Source of the DNA: a bacterium
Lineage (GTDB): Bacteria > Vulcanimicrobiota > JABDET01
Assembly (NCBI GenBank): GCA_021800275.1
Contig: JAJYZB010000005.1
Span: 62,001 to 126,000, forward strand
Length of the DNA stretch: 64,000 nt
Direction of reading: 5' to 3'
Positions 33,517-42,195 of the stretch are shown one piece after another. Position numbers and translations under genes: made by a program. Below the pieces are notes generated by a model. That model was given only the letters and a program-made list of their open reading frames with translations, searched no databases and was not told the origin of the DNA. Every line of letters starts with the position of its first letter. Position 1 is the first letter of the stretch.

Positions 33517-35149
33517 ATCTCCCAGAGGGAAGATTTTAAGTTGCAAAGGGTGGCCGCAAGAAGCTGCTTTGAGGATGTTGATGAATAATCTGGATCCTGA
33601 GGTGGCTGAAAAACCTGAAGAGTTGATTGTTTACGGCGGTACAGGTAAAGCGGCAAGAAACTGGGACTGCTTCGAGAAAATTGTTCAGTCTTTGAAACGT
33701 TTGGAAGAAAATGAGACTCTTTTGATTCAATCAGGAAAGCCTGTCGCTATTTTTAAGACAACGAAAGCAGCTCCTCGAGTCCTTATTGCCAACAGTCTTT
33801 TAGTCCCTGCCTGGGCGACATGGGAGAAGTTTAGAGAGTTGGAAAAATTAGGTTTGACTATGTTCGGTCAGATGACGGCTGGTTCCTGGATATACATTGG
33901 AACTCAGGGAATTTTACAGGGAACTTATGAGACTCTTGCTGAATGCGCTCACCAATATTTTGGCGGAACTTTGAAAGGAAGATTGACTCTGACCGCAGGA
34001 CTTGGAGGAATGGGTGGGGCTCAGCCTTTAGCTATTACGATGAATGAAGGTGTTGGTCTGATTGTTGAAGTCGATCCAGATAGGATTCAACGGAGACTTG
34101 AAAAGAAATATCTGGATCGATTTACGAATAATTTAAATGAAGCGTTAGCATTGGTAAAACAAGCGGTTCAAGAGAAAAAGTCTTTGTCTGTTGGACTTCT
34201 TGGAAATGCGGCCGATATTTTTCCTGAGATTCTAAAGCGAGGAATTATTCCTGATATTGTAACAGACCAGACCAGTTCACATGATGAATTGAATGGTTAT
34301 GTGCCTTCAGGACTCCCTTATTTAGAGGCTCTTGAATTAAGAGTAAAGAATCCTAAAGACTACATTCGCAAATCCTATGATTCGATGGCTCGTCATGTAG
34401 AAGCTATGCTTGGTTTCCAAAAACAGGGTTCTATAGTTTTTGATTACGGGAATAACATTAGGCAGCAGGCGCAGAAAGCCGGGGTGCAGAATGCTTTTGA
34501 CTTTCCAGGTTTTGTTCCCGCTTTTATTCGTCCGTTATTTTGTCTTGGAAAAGGTCCATTTAGATGGGCTGCTTTATCTGGTGATCCTAAAGATATTGCC
34601 TTTAGTGATGATTTGGCATTGAAACTTTTTCCGGAAGATGAATCTTTATCTCGCTGGATTAAAATGGCTCGAGGAAAAGTTCAATTTCAGGGACTGCCTG
34701 CCCGCATCTGCTGGCTTGGTTATGGAGATCGAGCTAAATTCGGCGCAGCTTTAAATGATGCTGTTCGAGAAGGAAAAATTTCAGCTCCAATTGTGATCGG
34801 AAGAGATCATCTGGATACTGGCTCTGTTGCTTCTCCTAATCGAGAAACTGAAGGGATGAAAGATGGTTCTGATGCTATCGCTGATTGGCCTATTTTGAAT
34901 GCTTTATTGAATGCTGTTTCGGGAGCTCATTGGGTTTCAGTCCATCATGGAGGAGGAGTTGGAATCGGTTACTCCATTCATGCAGGGATGGTTGTTGTCG
35001 CAGATGGAAGCAGTGATTCACAGGAAAGACTAGAGCGCGTTTTAACTACAGATCCGGGACTAGGGGTTGTTCGTCATGCTGATGCAGGGTATGATTTAGC
35101 TGTAAAAACGATCAAAACAAAACATATTGATATGCCTGCTCTTCAGTAA
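33485..35149 (+). CDS. hutU: Urocanate hydratase
   Basis: 554 residues, NAD-dependent hydration of urocanate in histidine degradation. Clear family segments: [87 protein letters not shown] with the active-site Cys region, and [19 protein letters not shown]. Length is typical. The ATG lies inside the end of the phosphohexomutase gene. No hutH or hutI is adjacent; they may be elsewhere or absent. Confidence 0.95.
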   Translation: MDNLLVRQKIRSPRGKILSCKGWPQEAALRMLMNNLDPEVAEKPEELIVYGGTGKAARNWDCFEKIVQSLKRLEENETLLIQSGKPVAIFKTTKAAPRVLIANSLLVPAWATWEKFRELEKLGLTMFGQMTAGSWIYIGTQGILQGTYETLAECAHQYFGGTLKGRLTLTAGLGGMGGAQPLAITMNEGVGLIVEVDPDRIQRRLEKKYLDRFTNNLNEALALVKQAVQEKKSLSVGLLGNAADIFPEILKRGIIPDIVTDQTSSHDELNGYVPSGLPYLEALELRVKNPKDYIRKSYDSMARHVEAMLGFQKQGSIVFDYGNNIRQQAQKAGVQNAFDFPGFVPAFIRPLFCLGKGPFRWAALSGDPKDIAFSDDLALKLFPEDESLSRWIKMARGKVQFQGLPARICWLGYGDRAKFGAALNDAVREGKISAPIVIGRDHLDTGSVASPNRETEGMKDGSDAIADWPILNALLNAVSGAHWVSVHHGGGVGIGYSIHAGMVVVADGSSDSQERLERVLTTDPGLGVVRHADAGYDLAVKTIKTKHIDMPALQ

Positions 35150-35192
35150 GTTTGACTGATTAATTCGTGGGCGGCAGAGGCATTAAAGAGGT

Positions 35193-36152
35193 TTACAGCA
35201 GGACACTGGATTCTTCAGATCTAGAGCGATAAGAAGATCGAGAAAAGAAACCGATCCATTCTTCCAATTCTTTTGGATTTTTGTAAGGAATTTCAATTCT
35301 TCCTCCAACCACTCCTGAGCGTATCCTGACCTTTGATCCTAAAAGTTCTCTAAGTTTATTTTCAAGAGGGTGGGTCATTTTATGATTCCTCTGATTGAGA
35401 ATAATTTCCCTTTTTTTTACGATATTTTCGGTTTCACGAACGGAGAGCTGATTGGCAATTATTTTTTCAGCCAGATCAGAGGCTGTTTTAGCATCTTCAA
35501 GGGACAACAGGGCTCTAGCATGTCCTGCCGTTAATTTTCCTTCCATTAAAAATGTTTTAATGTTTTCAGGTAAATTTAACAGTCTTAAAGTATTCGTAAT
35601 ATAGGGTCTTGAGCGTCCAACTTTTTGGCTCAAATCTTCCTGGGTTAATCCAAAACCTTCTGCCAGAAGATGGAATGCCTGAGCTTCCTCAAGGGGATTT
35701 AAATCATCTCTTTGTAAGTTTTCAACCAGGGCAAGAGTTACTCTGTCCTGGGGGGAAAGTTCTTTAATAATGACAGGTATTTTTGAAAAGCCAGCTTCTT
35801 TTGCAGCTCTCCATCGTCTTTCCCCAACAACAATTTGATAGCCTTCTTGAATTTGGGTGACAACAATGGGTTGGATGATTCCGTTTTCTTTAATAGAAGC
35901 AGCCAGCTCTTTTAGTTTTTCTTCGCCAAAATGTTTTCGAGGTTGATAGGGGTTCGGAATGACTTGATTTAGAGGGACTTCCCTTATATGGTTGTTGGTA
36001 TTAACAGATTCGTTTCCACTGCTCTCTCGGTCAGTTAGGGTGATAAGGGCATTAAGCCCTCTGCCAAGGACTTTTTTCCGCGCAATTTTCTCTTTATCTT
36101 TCCTTGCTTGAATTGGCAAAAACTGGCTCCTTTTTCTTTTTCTGATGTCCAT
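35193..36152 (-). CDS. parB: Chromosome-partitioning protein ParB
   Basis: ParB CTPase clamp that binds parS. Contains VLGRGLNALI, the CTP-binding IPNPYQPRKHFGEEKLKELA and VGERRWRAAKEAGF, the helix-turn-helix LTQEDLSQKVGRSRPYITNT and the C-terminal dimerisation part. The frame opens at an ATG (36152) 59 bases inside parA, which adds 22 basic residues before the family start (ARKKVLGRG). An in-frame ATT at 36086, eight bases after the parA stop with AAGGAAAG upstream, would give the standard N-terminus; see findings. Confidence 0.93.
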   Translation of the reverse strand: MDIRKRKRSQFLPIQARKDKEKIARKKVLGRGLNALITLTDRESSGNESVNTNNHIREVPLNQVIPNPYQPRKHFGEEKLKELAASIKENGIIQPIVVTQIQEGYQIVVGERRWRAAKEAGFSKIPVIIKELSPQDRVTLALVENLQRDDLNPLEEAQAFHLLAEGFGLTQEDLSQKVGRSRPYITNTLRLLNLPENIKTFLMEGKLTAGHARALLSLEDAKTASDLAEKIIANQLSVRETENIVKKREIILNQRNHKMTHPLENKLRELLGSKVRIRSGVVGGRIEIPYKNPKELEEWIGFFSRSSYRSRSEESSVLL

Positions 36153-36912
36153 TTCTCTGCTTTAAAACTTCTTTTGCTAACTCCAGGTACGCTCCGGCGC
36201 CTTTTGACCGTCTATCATAATGTAAAATTGACTGTCCGAAACTAGGTGCTTCGCTTAATTTTATATTTCTAGGCACGATCGTTTGGAATGTTTTTTCTTT
36301 AAAGAAATTTTTAACTTCATCAGCAACCTGTGTAGAAAGATTAGTTCTGGGATCAAACATCGTTAAAAGCGCCCCAAAAATTTCCAGATTTTTGTTTAAG
36401 TGTTTTTGGACAAGCTCAATCACTTCGAGGAGCTGAGACAGCCCTTCTAAAGCATAATATTCACACTGCACAGGGATCAGAACAGCATGGCTGCAGCATA
36501 AACTGTTGATGGTTAATAATCCAAGAGAAGGAGGGCAGTCAACTAACAGATAATCATACTCATTTAAAATTGGTTCGATTCCTTTTTTTAAGCGTGTTTC
36601 TCTTGAAAAAGCCGAGACCAGTTCAATTTCCGCTCCAGCAAGTCTTAATGTGGCTGGAATGACGTCCAAGTTTTTTGTGGCTGTGTTATGCAGGACTTCT
36701 TTTGGGTGCAGTTCATTCATCAAGAGATCGTAAATGCAGACCCTTAAAGATGATTTTTCAATCCCAATGCCGCTGGTCGTGTTTCCTTGAGGATCAATGT
36801 CCATTAAAAGGACTCTTTCTCCACTCATGGCAAGGGCAGTTCCCAGATTGATAACAGTGGTGGATTTTCCGACCCCACCTTTTTGATTTGCAACTGAAAT
36901 GACGTACCCCAT
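36094..36912 (-). CDS. parA: Chromosome-partitioning ATPase ParA/Soj
   Basis: About 272 residues, deviant Walker ATPase. Walker A KGGVGKSTTVINLG follows the start GYVISVANQ; Walker A' LLMDIDPQGNTTSG and Walker B YLLVDCPPSLGLLT are intact. The ATG at 36912 gives the standard ParA start, with AAAAAGGAG about 13 bases upstream. The longer frame to 36966 would run through a palindrome that looks regulatory. It overlaps or abuts parB. The pair segregates the origin region. Confidence 0.95.
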   Translation of the reverse strand: MGYVISVANQKGGVGKSTTVINLGTALAMSGERVLLMDIDPQGNTTSGIGIEKSSLRVCIYDLLMNELHPKEVLHNTATKNLDVIPATLRLAGAEIELVSAFSRETRLKKGIEPILNEYDYLLVDCPPSLGLLTINSLCCSHAVLIPVQCEYYALEGLSQLLEVIELVQKHLNKNLEIFGALLTMFDPRTNLSTQVADEVKNFFKEKTFQTIVPRNIKLSEAPSFGQSILHYDRRSKGAGAYLELAKEVLKQRNGHQKKKKEPVFANSSKER

Positions 36913-36947
36913 GTGAAGGCTAATACTCCTTTTTAGGGTGAGATCCT

Positions 36948-36977
36948 TGTGGAAATCTTTCCACATTCTGTGGATAA
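36948..36977 (-). promoter_or_regulatory. Palindrome and DnaA box upstream of parA
   Basis: TGTGGAAATCTTTCCACA (36948-36965) is an inverted repeat with 8-base arms. Three bases further, TTATCCACA on the minus strand (36969-36977) is a perfect DnaA box. Both lie upstream of the parA start, so ParA-ParB autoregulation, DnaA control or an origin-proximal site are possible. The palindrome resembles but does not match canonical parS. Confidence 0.5.
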
Positions 36978-37021
36978 ACTAAGAAAATGAGGTTATTTAG
37001 GGATGGCGCGCAAGATTCCTG

Positions 37022-38026
37022 TCAGGTATAATGAATTCTTGGGTCCGTGTAAGCATAAATTAGATCTGTCAACGTATTGATAAAAACAAAGGTAAAAGCA
37101 ATGAGCAAGACTGCTGCTTGAAGCACTGGGTAATCTCTTGCTTTGACCGCTTCTACGACTAGTCTTCCAATTCCAGGCCAACCAAATACTGTTTCTGTTA
37201 AAATAGCTCCTCCTAGCAAATACCCAAACTGAAGTCCTGCTATTGTAACAACAGGAATAAAAGCGTTTTTTAAAGCATGTTTCCAGATCACTTTCCATCT
37301 GCTTACTCCTTTTGCATAAGCAGTTCTGATGTATTCTTGATGCAGCACATCTAAAAGTGAACCTCTCACCGTTTTTGTCAATATGGCAAGAGGAATTGTT
37401 GAAAGGGTTAAACTGGGGAGAATCAGATGCCCTAAAACGTCTTTGATAATTTGGAAATTTCCTGTAAGTAAACTATCAATAATATAAAAATGGGTTGGGG
37501 TAGGGAAAATGTATCCTGGAAAAATTCTTCCTGAAAAAGGGAAAAGTCTCCAGTGTGAGGCGAATAAGAGCAGAAATAAGAGTCCAAGCCAAAAAATAGG
37601 CATTGAAATTCCCGTCAAAGAAAAAACGTTCACGATATAATCAATCCAGGTGTTAGGGAAACAGGCGGCAGTGACACCTAAAGTAAAACCGAAAAAGATG
37701 GCTGTAATCATGGCAGCAGCGGCTAGCTCAATGGTTGCGGGATAGTGATGCAGAACCTCCTGGAGGGCTGGTTCATTGGTCTGGATGGATCTTCCTAAAT
37801 TTAAAGTGAAGATTCCTTTTATAAATTTTCCAAATTGCACGTACAGGGGGCGATTTAATCCAAGCTGCTTTCTTAATCGCGTTACTGCCTGTGGAGTGGC
37901 ATGTTCTCCCAGCATAGCGACTGCCGGATCTCCTGGAATTAAATGGATAATCGAGAATACCAGGATACAGACCCCTAATAAAGTTGGGATTAAAAATAAA
38001 AATCGTTTGATTAGGTATTGGATCAT
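37022..38026 (-). CDS. Peptide/nickel-type ABC transporter permease (DppB-like)
   Basis: 334 residues, six transmembrane helices. N-terminal MIQYLIKRFLFLIPTLLGV and HLIPGDPAVAMLGEHATP are typical of DppB/OppB, as are the EAA loop (VRGSLLDVLHQEYIRTAYAKG) and the end GWPGIGRLVVEAVKARDYPV. It overlaps the binding-protein gene by 4 bases. No second permease or ATPase follows before parA, so the importer is incomplete here. Confidence 0.88.
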   Translation of the reverse strand: MIQYLIKRFLFLIPTLLGVCILVFSIIHLIPGDPAVAMLGEHATPQAVTRLRKQLGLNRPLYVQFGKFIKGIFTLNLGRSIQTNEPALQEVLHHYPATIELAAAAMITAIFFGFTLGVTAACFPNTWIDYIVNVFSLTGISMPIFWLGLLFLLLFASHWRLFPFSGRIFPGYIFPTPTHFYIIDSLLTGNFQIIKDVLGHLILPSLTLSTIPLAILTKTVRGSLLDVLHQEYIRTAYAKGVSRWKVIWKHALKNAFIPVVTIAGLQFGYLLGGAILTETVFGWPGIGRLVVEAVKARDYPVLQAAVLLIAFTFVFINTLTDLIYAYTDPRIHYT

Positions 38027-39630
38027 GGGCCAGTGGAGTCAGAAGCTGCTTCAGCCTGGTTCTGAAGGAGTTTCACATTTTGAAATCTCAGCATTCCTGT
38101 CGGATTTAGTTTAAATCCTTTGACATCTTTATTATAAGCTACGATTTGATCGGCATAAGCTATTGGAACCCAGGGAGAATCTCGATTAATGATTCGAATC
38201 GCTTTTTCATACAAGGTTTTTCTTTTTTGAGGATTGAAGATTTGCTGAGCTTTCAAAAGAAGACGATGAACTGTTTCATTAGTATAAAAAGCGATATTCT
38301 GGGCAGGTTTTACAGCATTATTTTTGTCCAGGAGGGCATAGAGAAAATCATCCGGATCCCCATTATCTCCAATCCACCCCAGGATCGCCATTGAATGTTC
38401 CCCCATCTCTGTTTTGTATAAATAGCTTCCCCAATCATAAGTAACCAGTTTAACCCTAATTCCAACTTTTTTTAAATTTGCCTGCATGGCTTCTGCCACT
38501 GCCTTGGGATCAGGAATGTACTGTCTTGAAATTGGGGGATACCATAAAGTCGTTGAGAATCCATGGGGAAATCCTGCTTTTGTTAAGAGAATTTTTGCCT
38601 TTTTGGGGTTATAAGAAAATCCTCTTAAATTCGGGTTATAGCCTAAAATCATGGGAGGAATTGGATTAACCGCAGGGATGGCAAGTCCTTGGTAGAGATG
38701 TTTAACAATTTTTTTGATATTGATTGCATATCGAACAGCCTGTCGAACCCAGAGATGATTAAAAGGTTGTTTCTGGCAGTTCATGGCTAAATAGGCGATA
38801 TTCATTCCTGGTTTTGCGTCAACGTGTATATTATGGTTCTGGTCCAAGAGACGAGCTTCTTCCACATTGACTCCTGTCATGAAATCAATATCACCTCTTT
38901 CTAATTCTAACATTCTTGTGGTGCTGTCTTTAATCGGAACGAAGATAAGCTCTTTGATCCCAGGTTTTTCCCCCCAATAATAGGGATTGTCTTTTAAAAC
39001 AATCCGTTCATTCCTCTGCCACAAAACCAGCTCAAAAGGTCCTGTTCCAACCGGATGTTTGAAATAATTTTCTTTCCACTTTTTTACTGCAGTTGGACTT
39101 GAAATGGCAAAGCAGAACATGGCTAAGTTTTTTAAAAATGGGGCAACGGGTTGAGACAGCGTAAATTTGACCGTATATTTTCCGACAGCTTGAACTTTTT
39201 GAATCTTTCCTGGGAATCCTCCCCACATGGTTTGCCAGTAAATGAACTTTCCATAGCGATGATAAGGATTTTTAGGGTTCATCCACTGGTTAAAATTAAA
39301 AACGACACTGGAGGCATTAAATCGGGTTCCATCCTGGAATAGAACATGGTGTCTTAAATGGAATATCCAGTTTTTTTTGTTCTTCGATCGTGACCATGAA
39401 ACCGCCAGATCTGGTTTAATGTGCGTGCTGGAGGCATGATAAGTTACGAGAGTGTCAAAAATATTTTCGGTGACCTGGGCAGATTCTCCATCAGTGATGT
39501 CAGCGGGATTTAGTTTTACAGCGTCCCCTGCTCTTCCAACAATTAAAATTCCTGGATGATAAAGGGGTGGAGCGCATCCCGAAGAAATACAGGCGGTCAG
39601 AAGAAAAACTAAGAGGAGACTTTTTTTAAT
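38023..39630 (-). CDS. Peptide/oligopeptide ABC transporter binding lipoprotein, probable ATT start
   Basis: About 535 residues, family 5 solute-binding protein. The reading frame continues 116 codons upstream of the first ATG (39282) and contains KKSLLLVFLLTAC, a lipoprotein signal with lipobox LTAC, then LNPADITDGESAQVTENIFD, the normal start of the mature domain. An in-frame TAA lies four codons before the ATT at 39630, and no ATG, GTG or TTG falls in between, so initiation at ATT is the best reading; AAGG lies seven bases before it and it overlaps the rpoZ end. Later motifs TGPFELVLWQ and YLAMNCQKQPFNHLWVRQAV fit the family. Confidence 0.8.
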   Translation of the reverse strand: MKKSLLLVFLLTACISSGCAPPLYHPGILIVGRAGDAVKLNPADITDGESAQVTENIFDTLVTYHASSTHIKPDLAVSWSRSKNKKNWIFHLRHHVLFQDGTRFNASSVVFNFNQWMNPKNPYHRYGKFIYWQTMWGGFPGKIQKVQAVGKYTVKFTLSQPVAPFLKNLAMFCFAISSPTAVKKWKENYFKHPVGTGPFELVLWQRNERIVLKDNPYYWGEKPGIKELIFVPIKDSTTRMLELERGDIDFMTGVNVEEARLLDQNHNIHVDAKPGMNIAYLAMNCQKQPFNHLWVRQAVRYAINIKKIVKHLYQGLAIPAVNPIPPMILGYNPNLRGFSYNPKKAKILLTKAGFPHGFSTTLWYPPISRQYIPDPKAVAEAMQANLKKVGIRVKLVTYDWGSYLYKTEMGEHSMAILGWIGDNGDPDDFLYALLDKNNAVKPAQNIAFYTNETVHRLLLKAQQIFNPQKRKTLYEKAIRIINRDSPWVPIAYADQIVAYNKDVKGFKLNPTGMLRFQNVKLLQNQAEAASDSTGP

Positions 39631-39818
39631 GGTTTTGCCTTAATTTTCCCATGGTTAATTTCTTCCAGAGCAATGGTAACAGGTTTTGAACCACGTGGGC
39701 GTTCGATCAATCGTGGAGCTTTGTTATTTAACTGATTCGCTCTTCTCAGCGCAAGTATTACCAGAGTGAATTTAGAATCAACTTTTTTCTGAAGCTCGTC
39801 AACAGGCGGATAAAGCAC
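39609..39818 (-). CDS. rpoZ: RNA polymerase omega subunit
   Basis: 69 residues. The core KFTLVILALRRANQLN followed by GSKPVTIALEEINHGKI is the omega signature. It promotes assembly of RNA polymerase. Its start overlaps the end of gmk by 20 bases and its end overlaps the binding-protein gene start, as expected for remA-gmk-rpoZ units. Confidence 0.88.
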   Translation of the reverse strand: MLYPPVDELQKKVDSKFTLVILALRRANQLNNKAPRLIERPRGSKPVTIALEEINHGKIKAKPLKKVSS

Positions 39819-40407
39819 ACTGCACCTCTCTTAATTTTCTGGTCGTTCTGCACTTTTCAGCGCGAATGATTGCCAGCATATCTTTGATTGTTTCCTCTAA
39901 AACCTCGTTTACTACTATATAATCATACTTCCCCATCTGCCTGAGTTCCTCCTTCGCATCTTCTATTCTCTCTTGAATTGCAGCTTCATTTTCCGTTCGG
40001 CGGTTTATCAGTCTGGTTTTCAATTCATGGAAAGTGCTGGAAACTAGAAAGATGAAAACTGCGTCTGGAAATTCCTGCTTTATTCGAGCTCCTCCTTGAA
40101 CATCCACGTCCAGGATAATTTCTTTCTTTTCAGCCAGCTTTTCAAGAACAAAATGGCGTAGTGTTCCATAGTAATGTCCGTGAACTACTGCGTATTCCAG
40201 GAATTTTTGTTGTTCAATCCAGGCTTCAAATTGGTCTTTTGAAATGAAAAAATAGTCCGACCCTTCTTTTTCAGATGGGCGCGGTGGTCTGGTGGTCGCT
40301 GAAACCGAAAAAGTCAATTCGGGTATTTGTTTTAAGAGCGCTTCAATAACTGTTCCTTTTCCTGCTCCAGAAGGTCCTGAAATGACGATCAAAAGATTGT
40401 TGTTCAC
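39799..40407 (-). CDS. gmk: Guanylate kinase
   Basis: 202 residues. P-loop SGPSGAGKGTVIEALL, the GMP-binding SVSATTRPPRPSEKEGSDY, GHYYGTLR and the DVDVQGGARIK motif. It converts GMP to GDP. The gene order remA-gmk-rpoZ is conserved in many bacteria. It overlaps remA by 4 bases. Confidence 0.95.
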   Translation of the reverse strand: MNNNLLIVISGPSGAGKGTVIEALLKQIPELTFSVSATTRPPRPSEKEGSDYFFISKDQFEAWIEQQKFLEYAVVHGHYYGTLRHFVLEKLAEKKEIILDVDVQGGARIKQEFPDAVFIFLVSSTFHELKTRLINRRTENEAAIQERIEDAKEELRQMGKYDYIVVNEVLEETIKDMLAIIRAEKCRTTRKLREVQCALSAC

Positions 40408-40736
40408 GACTTCGAAATCTCTTTAAGATCAGTAGTTTGAGGTTCAGGAGTTTCTTTGTGAGCAGAAAAGCGATGTGACATCGTTTCAGATTGAATCGCT
40501 GAGAGAACGACATTGCCGCTGTCCATGATAAGGACTGAACGAGTTCGACGGCCATAAGTGGCGTCCACTAAAATTCCTTTATCTTTTGCATCCTGCACGA
40601 CTCGCTTAATGGGCGAAGAATCAGCGTTTAAAACAGCTACTAATTTATTGACAGAAATAAAATTGCCATATCCCACATTCAGTAGAAGTGGATGGTCGTT
40701 AGTGTGACTGGAGTATTCGCTTTTATTATATTTCAT
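40404..40736 (-). CDS. remA: RemA/DUF370-family regulatory protein
   Basis: 110 residues. Core NVGYGNFISVNKLVAVLNAD, then DATYGRRTRSVLIMDSGNVV, matches RemA, a DNA-binding activator of matrix and osmoprotection genes in Bacillus. It has an extra 18 residues at the N-terminus, and a Ser/Glu/Lys C-terminal tail. A TATAAT hexamer lies in the first codons, so the real start may be slightly downstream. It precedes gmk with a 4-base overlap. Confidence 0.88.
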   Translation of the reverse strand: MKYNKSEYSSHTNDHPLLLNVGYGNFISVNKLVAVLNADSSPIKRVVQDAKDKGILVDATYGRRTRSVLIMDSGNVVLSAIQSETMSHRFSAHKETPEPQTTDLKEISKS

Positions 40737-40772
40737 GCCAATGGGTTCGAGATAATTTTACAGTTTTCCTTG

Positions 40773-40806
40773 TGTTCTGTTACCCGATGTGAGCAGAACA
40801 TTTTTT
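40773..40806 (+). terminator. Hairpin with U-run upstream of NCS2 permease gene
   Basis: TGTTCTG (40773-40779), 14-base loop, CAGAACA (40794-40800), then six T. No plus-strand gene precedes it because remA is on the other strand, so it may terminate a leader or small RNA before the permease. I do not recognise a purine or PRPP riboswitch. Confidence 0.4.
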
Positions 40807-40871
40807 ACTGTTTTCATTTTTTTTTGTCTTTACAAAAGGGAAGGTGTGGGTGCTAGCAAAAATCACTTTAC

Positions 40872-42155
40872 ATGAGTTCAGCCGCTGATAAGAAGAGGGA
40901 AATTATCGCTGGTTTGACCACTTTTTTTACGATGTCTTATATTGTCATTGTAAATCCTGCCATTCTTTCCACTCACGGCACAGGAATGAGTTTTAGCGGG
41001 GTTTTAACAGCTACTGTCCTTCTTGCTTTTTCAATGACGTTGTTAATGGGGTTATATGCGAAGCTGCCTTTTGCTGTGGCTCCAGGGATGGGAATGAATG
41101 CTTTTATCGCTTATACCATCATTTTAAGCGAGAAAGTTCCATGGAAGATCGCTCTTGGCATCACTTTTTGGGCAGGGGTTTTGTTTGTGGTTGTTTCAGT
41201 CACATCAATTAGAACCAGTATTGCAAATGCTATTCCTCCTAATTTGAAACTTGCGGCAGGAGCTGGAATTGGATTGTTTTTGACTTTCATAGGACTGAGA
41301 AATGCAGGTTTTATTGTAGGAGATCCCGTTACTTTTGTAAAGCTAGGCCCTTTAGACTTCAAGACCCTCTTGTTTCTCGGAGGATTTGTGCTGTCTTTGA
41401 TTTTGCTGCAGAAAAAAAGTCCGTTTGCTTTTTTAGCAAGCATTTTTTTTGTAACCACTGCAGCAGTGGCTTTTAACATGGTTTCTTTACCTGCTCATTT
41501 TTTTTCTCTGCCTGATTTTAAGAGTGTTTTTATGAAGTTTAATCTTGTTGGAGCTCTGAAATTAACTTTTCTTCCCAGTATGGCCGCTGTGATGTTGACA
41601 GATCTGTTTGATTCTATCTCCACTTTTGTCGGGGTTTCTACTGCCGCTCATTTATTGGATGAGAAAGGAGAGCCTCTTCATCTGCGTGAAGGCTTGATTG
41701 TGGATGCTTTCGCGACTTTAGCCGCGGGTATTTTAGGAACAAGCTCTGGAACAGCCTATATTGAGAGCGCTGCTGGAATCGAAATTGGTGGGAGAACAGG
41801 ATTAACTTCTGTGGTGACAGCTTTGTGCTTTCTCCCGTGCCTTTTTATCGCTCCTCTGGCAGGAATTGTTCCTCCTTATGCCACTGCTCCTGTTCTGGTT
41901 ATTGTGGGTTCCCTGTTGTTTCGAAATGTGACATCTTTGAATCTTTCGGGATTTGAAGAGATCATACCCGCGTTTTTGACTATTGTTCTGATACCCTTGA
42001 CTTTTTCAATAACTCAGGGGATCTTGTGGGGGTTTGTTTCTTATGTTTTTCTTTATTTTTTGGCAGGCAGAAAAAAAGAAATCCATTCTGTGATGTGGTG
42101 GATTGCTGCTGCTTCTATTGGAATGATTTTGCTGGATCACTTTGCGTATAAATAA
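40872..42155 (+). CDS. NCS2-family guanine/hypoxanthine permease (AzgA-like)
   Basis: 427 residues with about 13 hydrophobic segments. N-terminal KREIIAGLTTFFTMSYIVIV with NPAILS, then PGMGMNAFIAYTI, FVGVSTAAHLL and EGLIVDAFATLAAGILGTSS with TAYIESAAGIEIGGRTGLTS, all AzgA-type. It imports purine bases with protons or sodium. It is a single plus-strand gene. Good but not specific evidence for guanine/hypoxanthine. Confidence 0.9.
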   Translation: MSSAADKKREIIAGLTTFFTMSYIVIVNPAILSTHGTGMSFSGVLTATVLLAFSMTLLMGLYAKLPFAVAPGMGMNAFIAYTIILSEKVPWKIALGITFWAGVLFVVVSVTSIRTSIANAIPPNLKLAAGAGIGLFLTFIGLRNAGFIVGDPVTFVKLGPLDFKTLLFLGGFVLSLILLQKKSPFAFLASIFFVTTAAVAFNMVSLPAHFFSLPDFKSVFMKFNLVGALKLTFLPSMAAVMLTDLFDSISTFVGVSTAAHLLDEKGEPLHLREGLIVDAFATLAAGILGTSSGTAYIESAAGIEIGGRTGLTSVVTALCFLPCLFIAPLAGIVPPYATAPVLVIVGSLLFRNVTSLNLSGFEEIIPAFLTIVLIPLTFSITQGILWGFVSYVFLYFLAGRKKEIHSVMWWIAAASIGMILLDHFAYK

Positions 42156-42195
42156 AGAATTTTTAATTGAATAGACCTGTCCGTGTTTCCTGCAG

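Noticed and set aside
40738-40756. tRNA-like GGTTCGA string
   Set aside because: No acceptor or anticodon stems around it.
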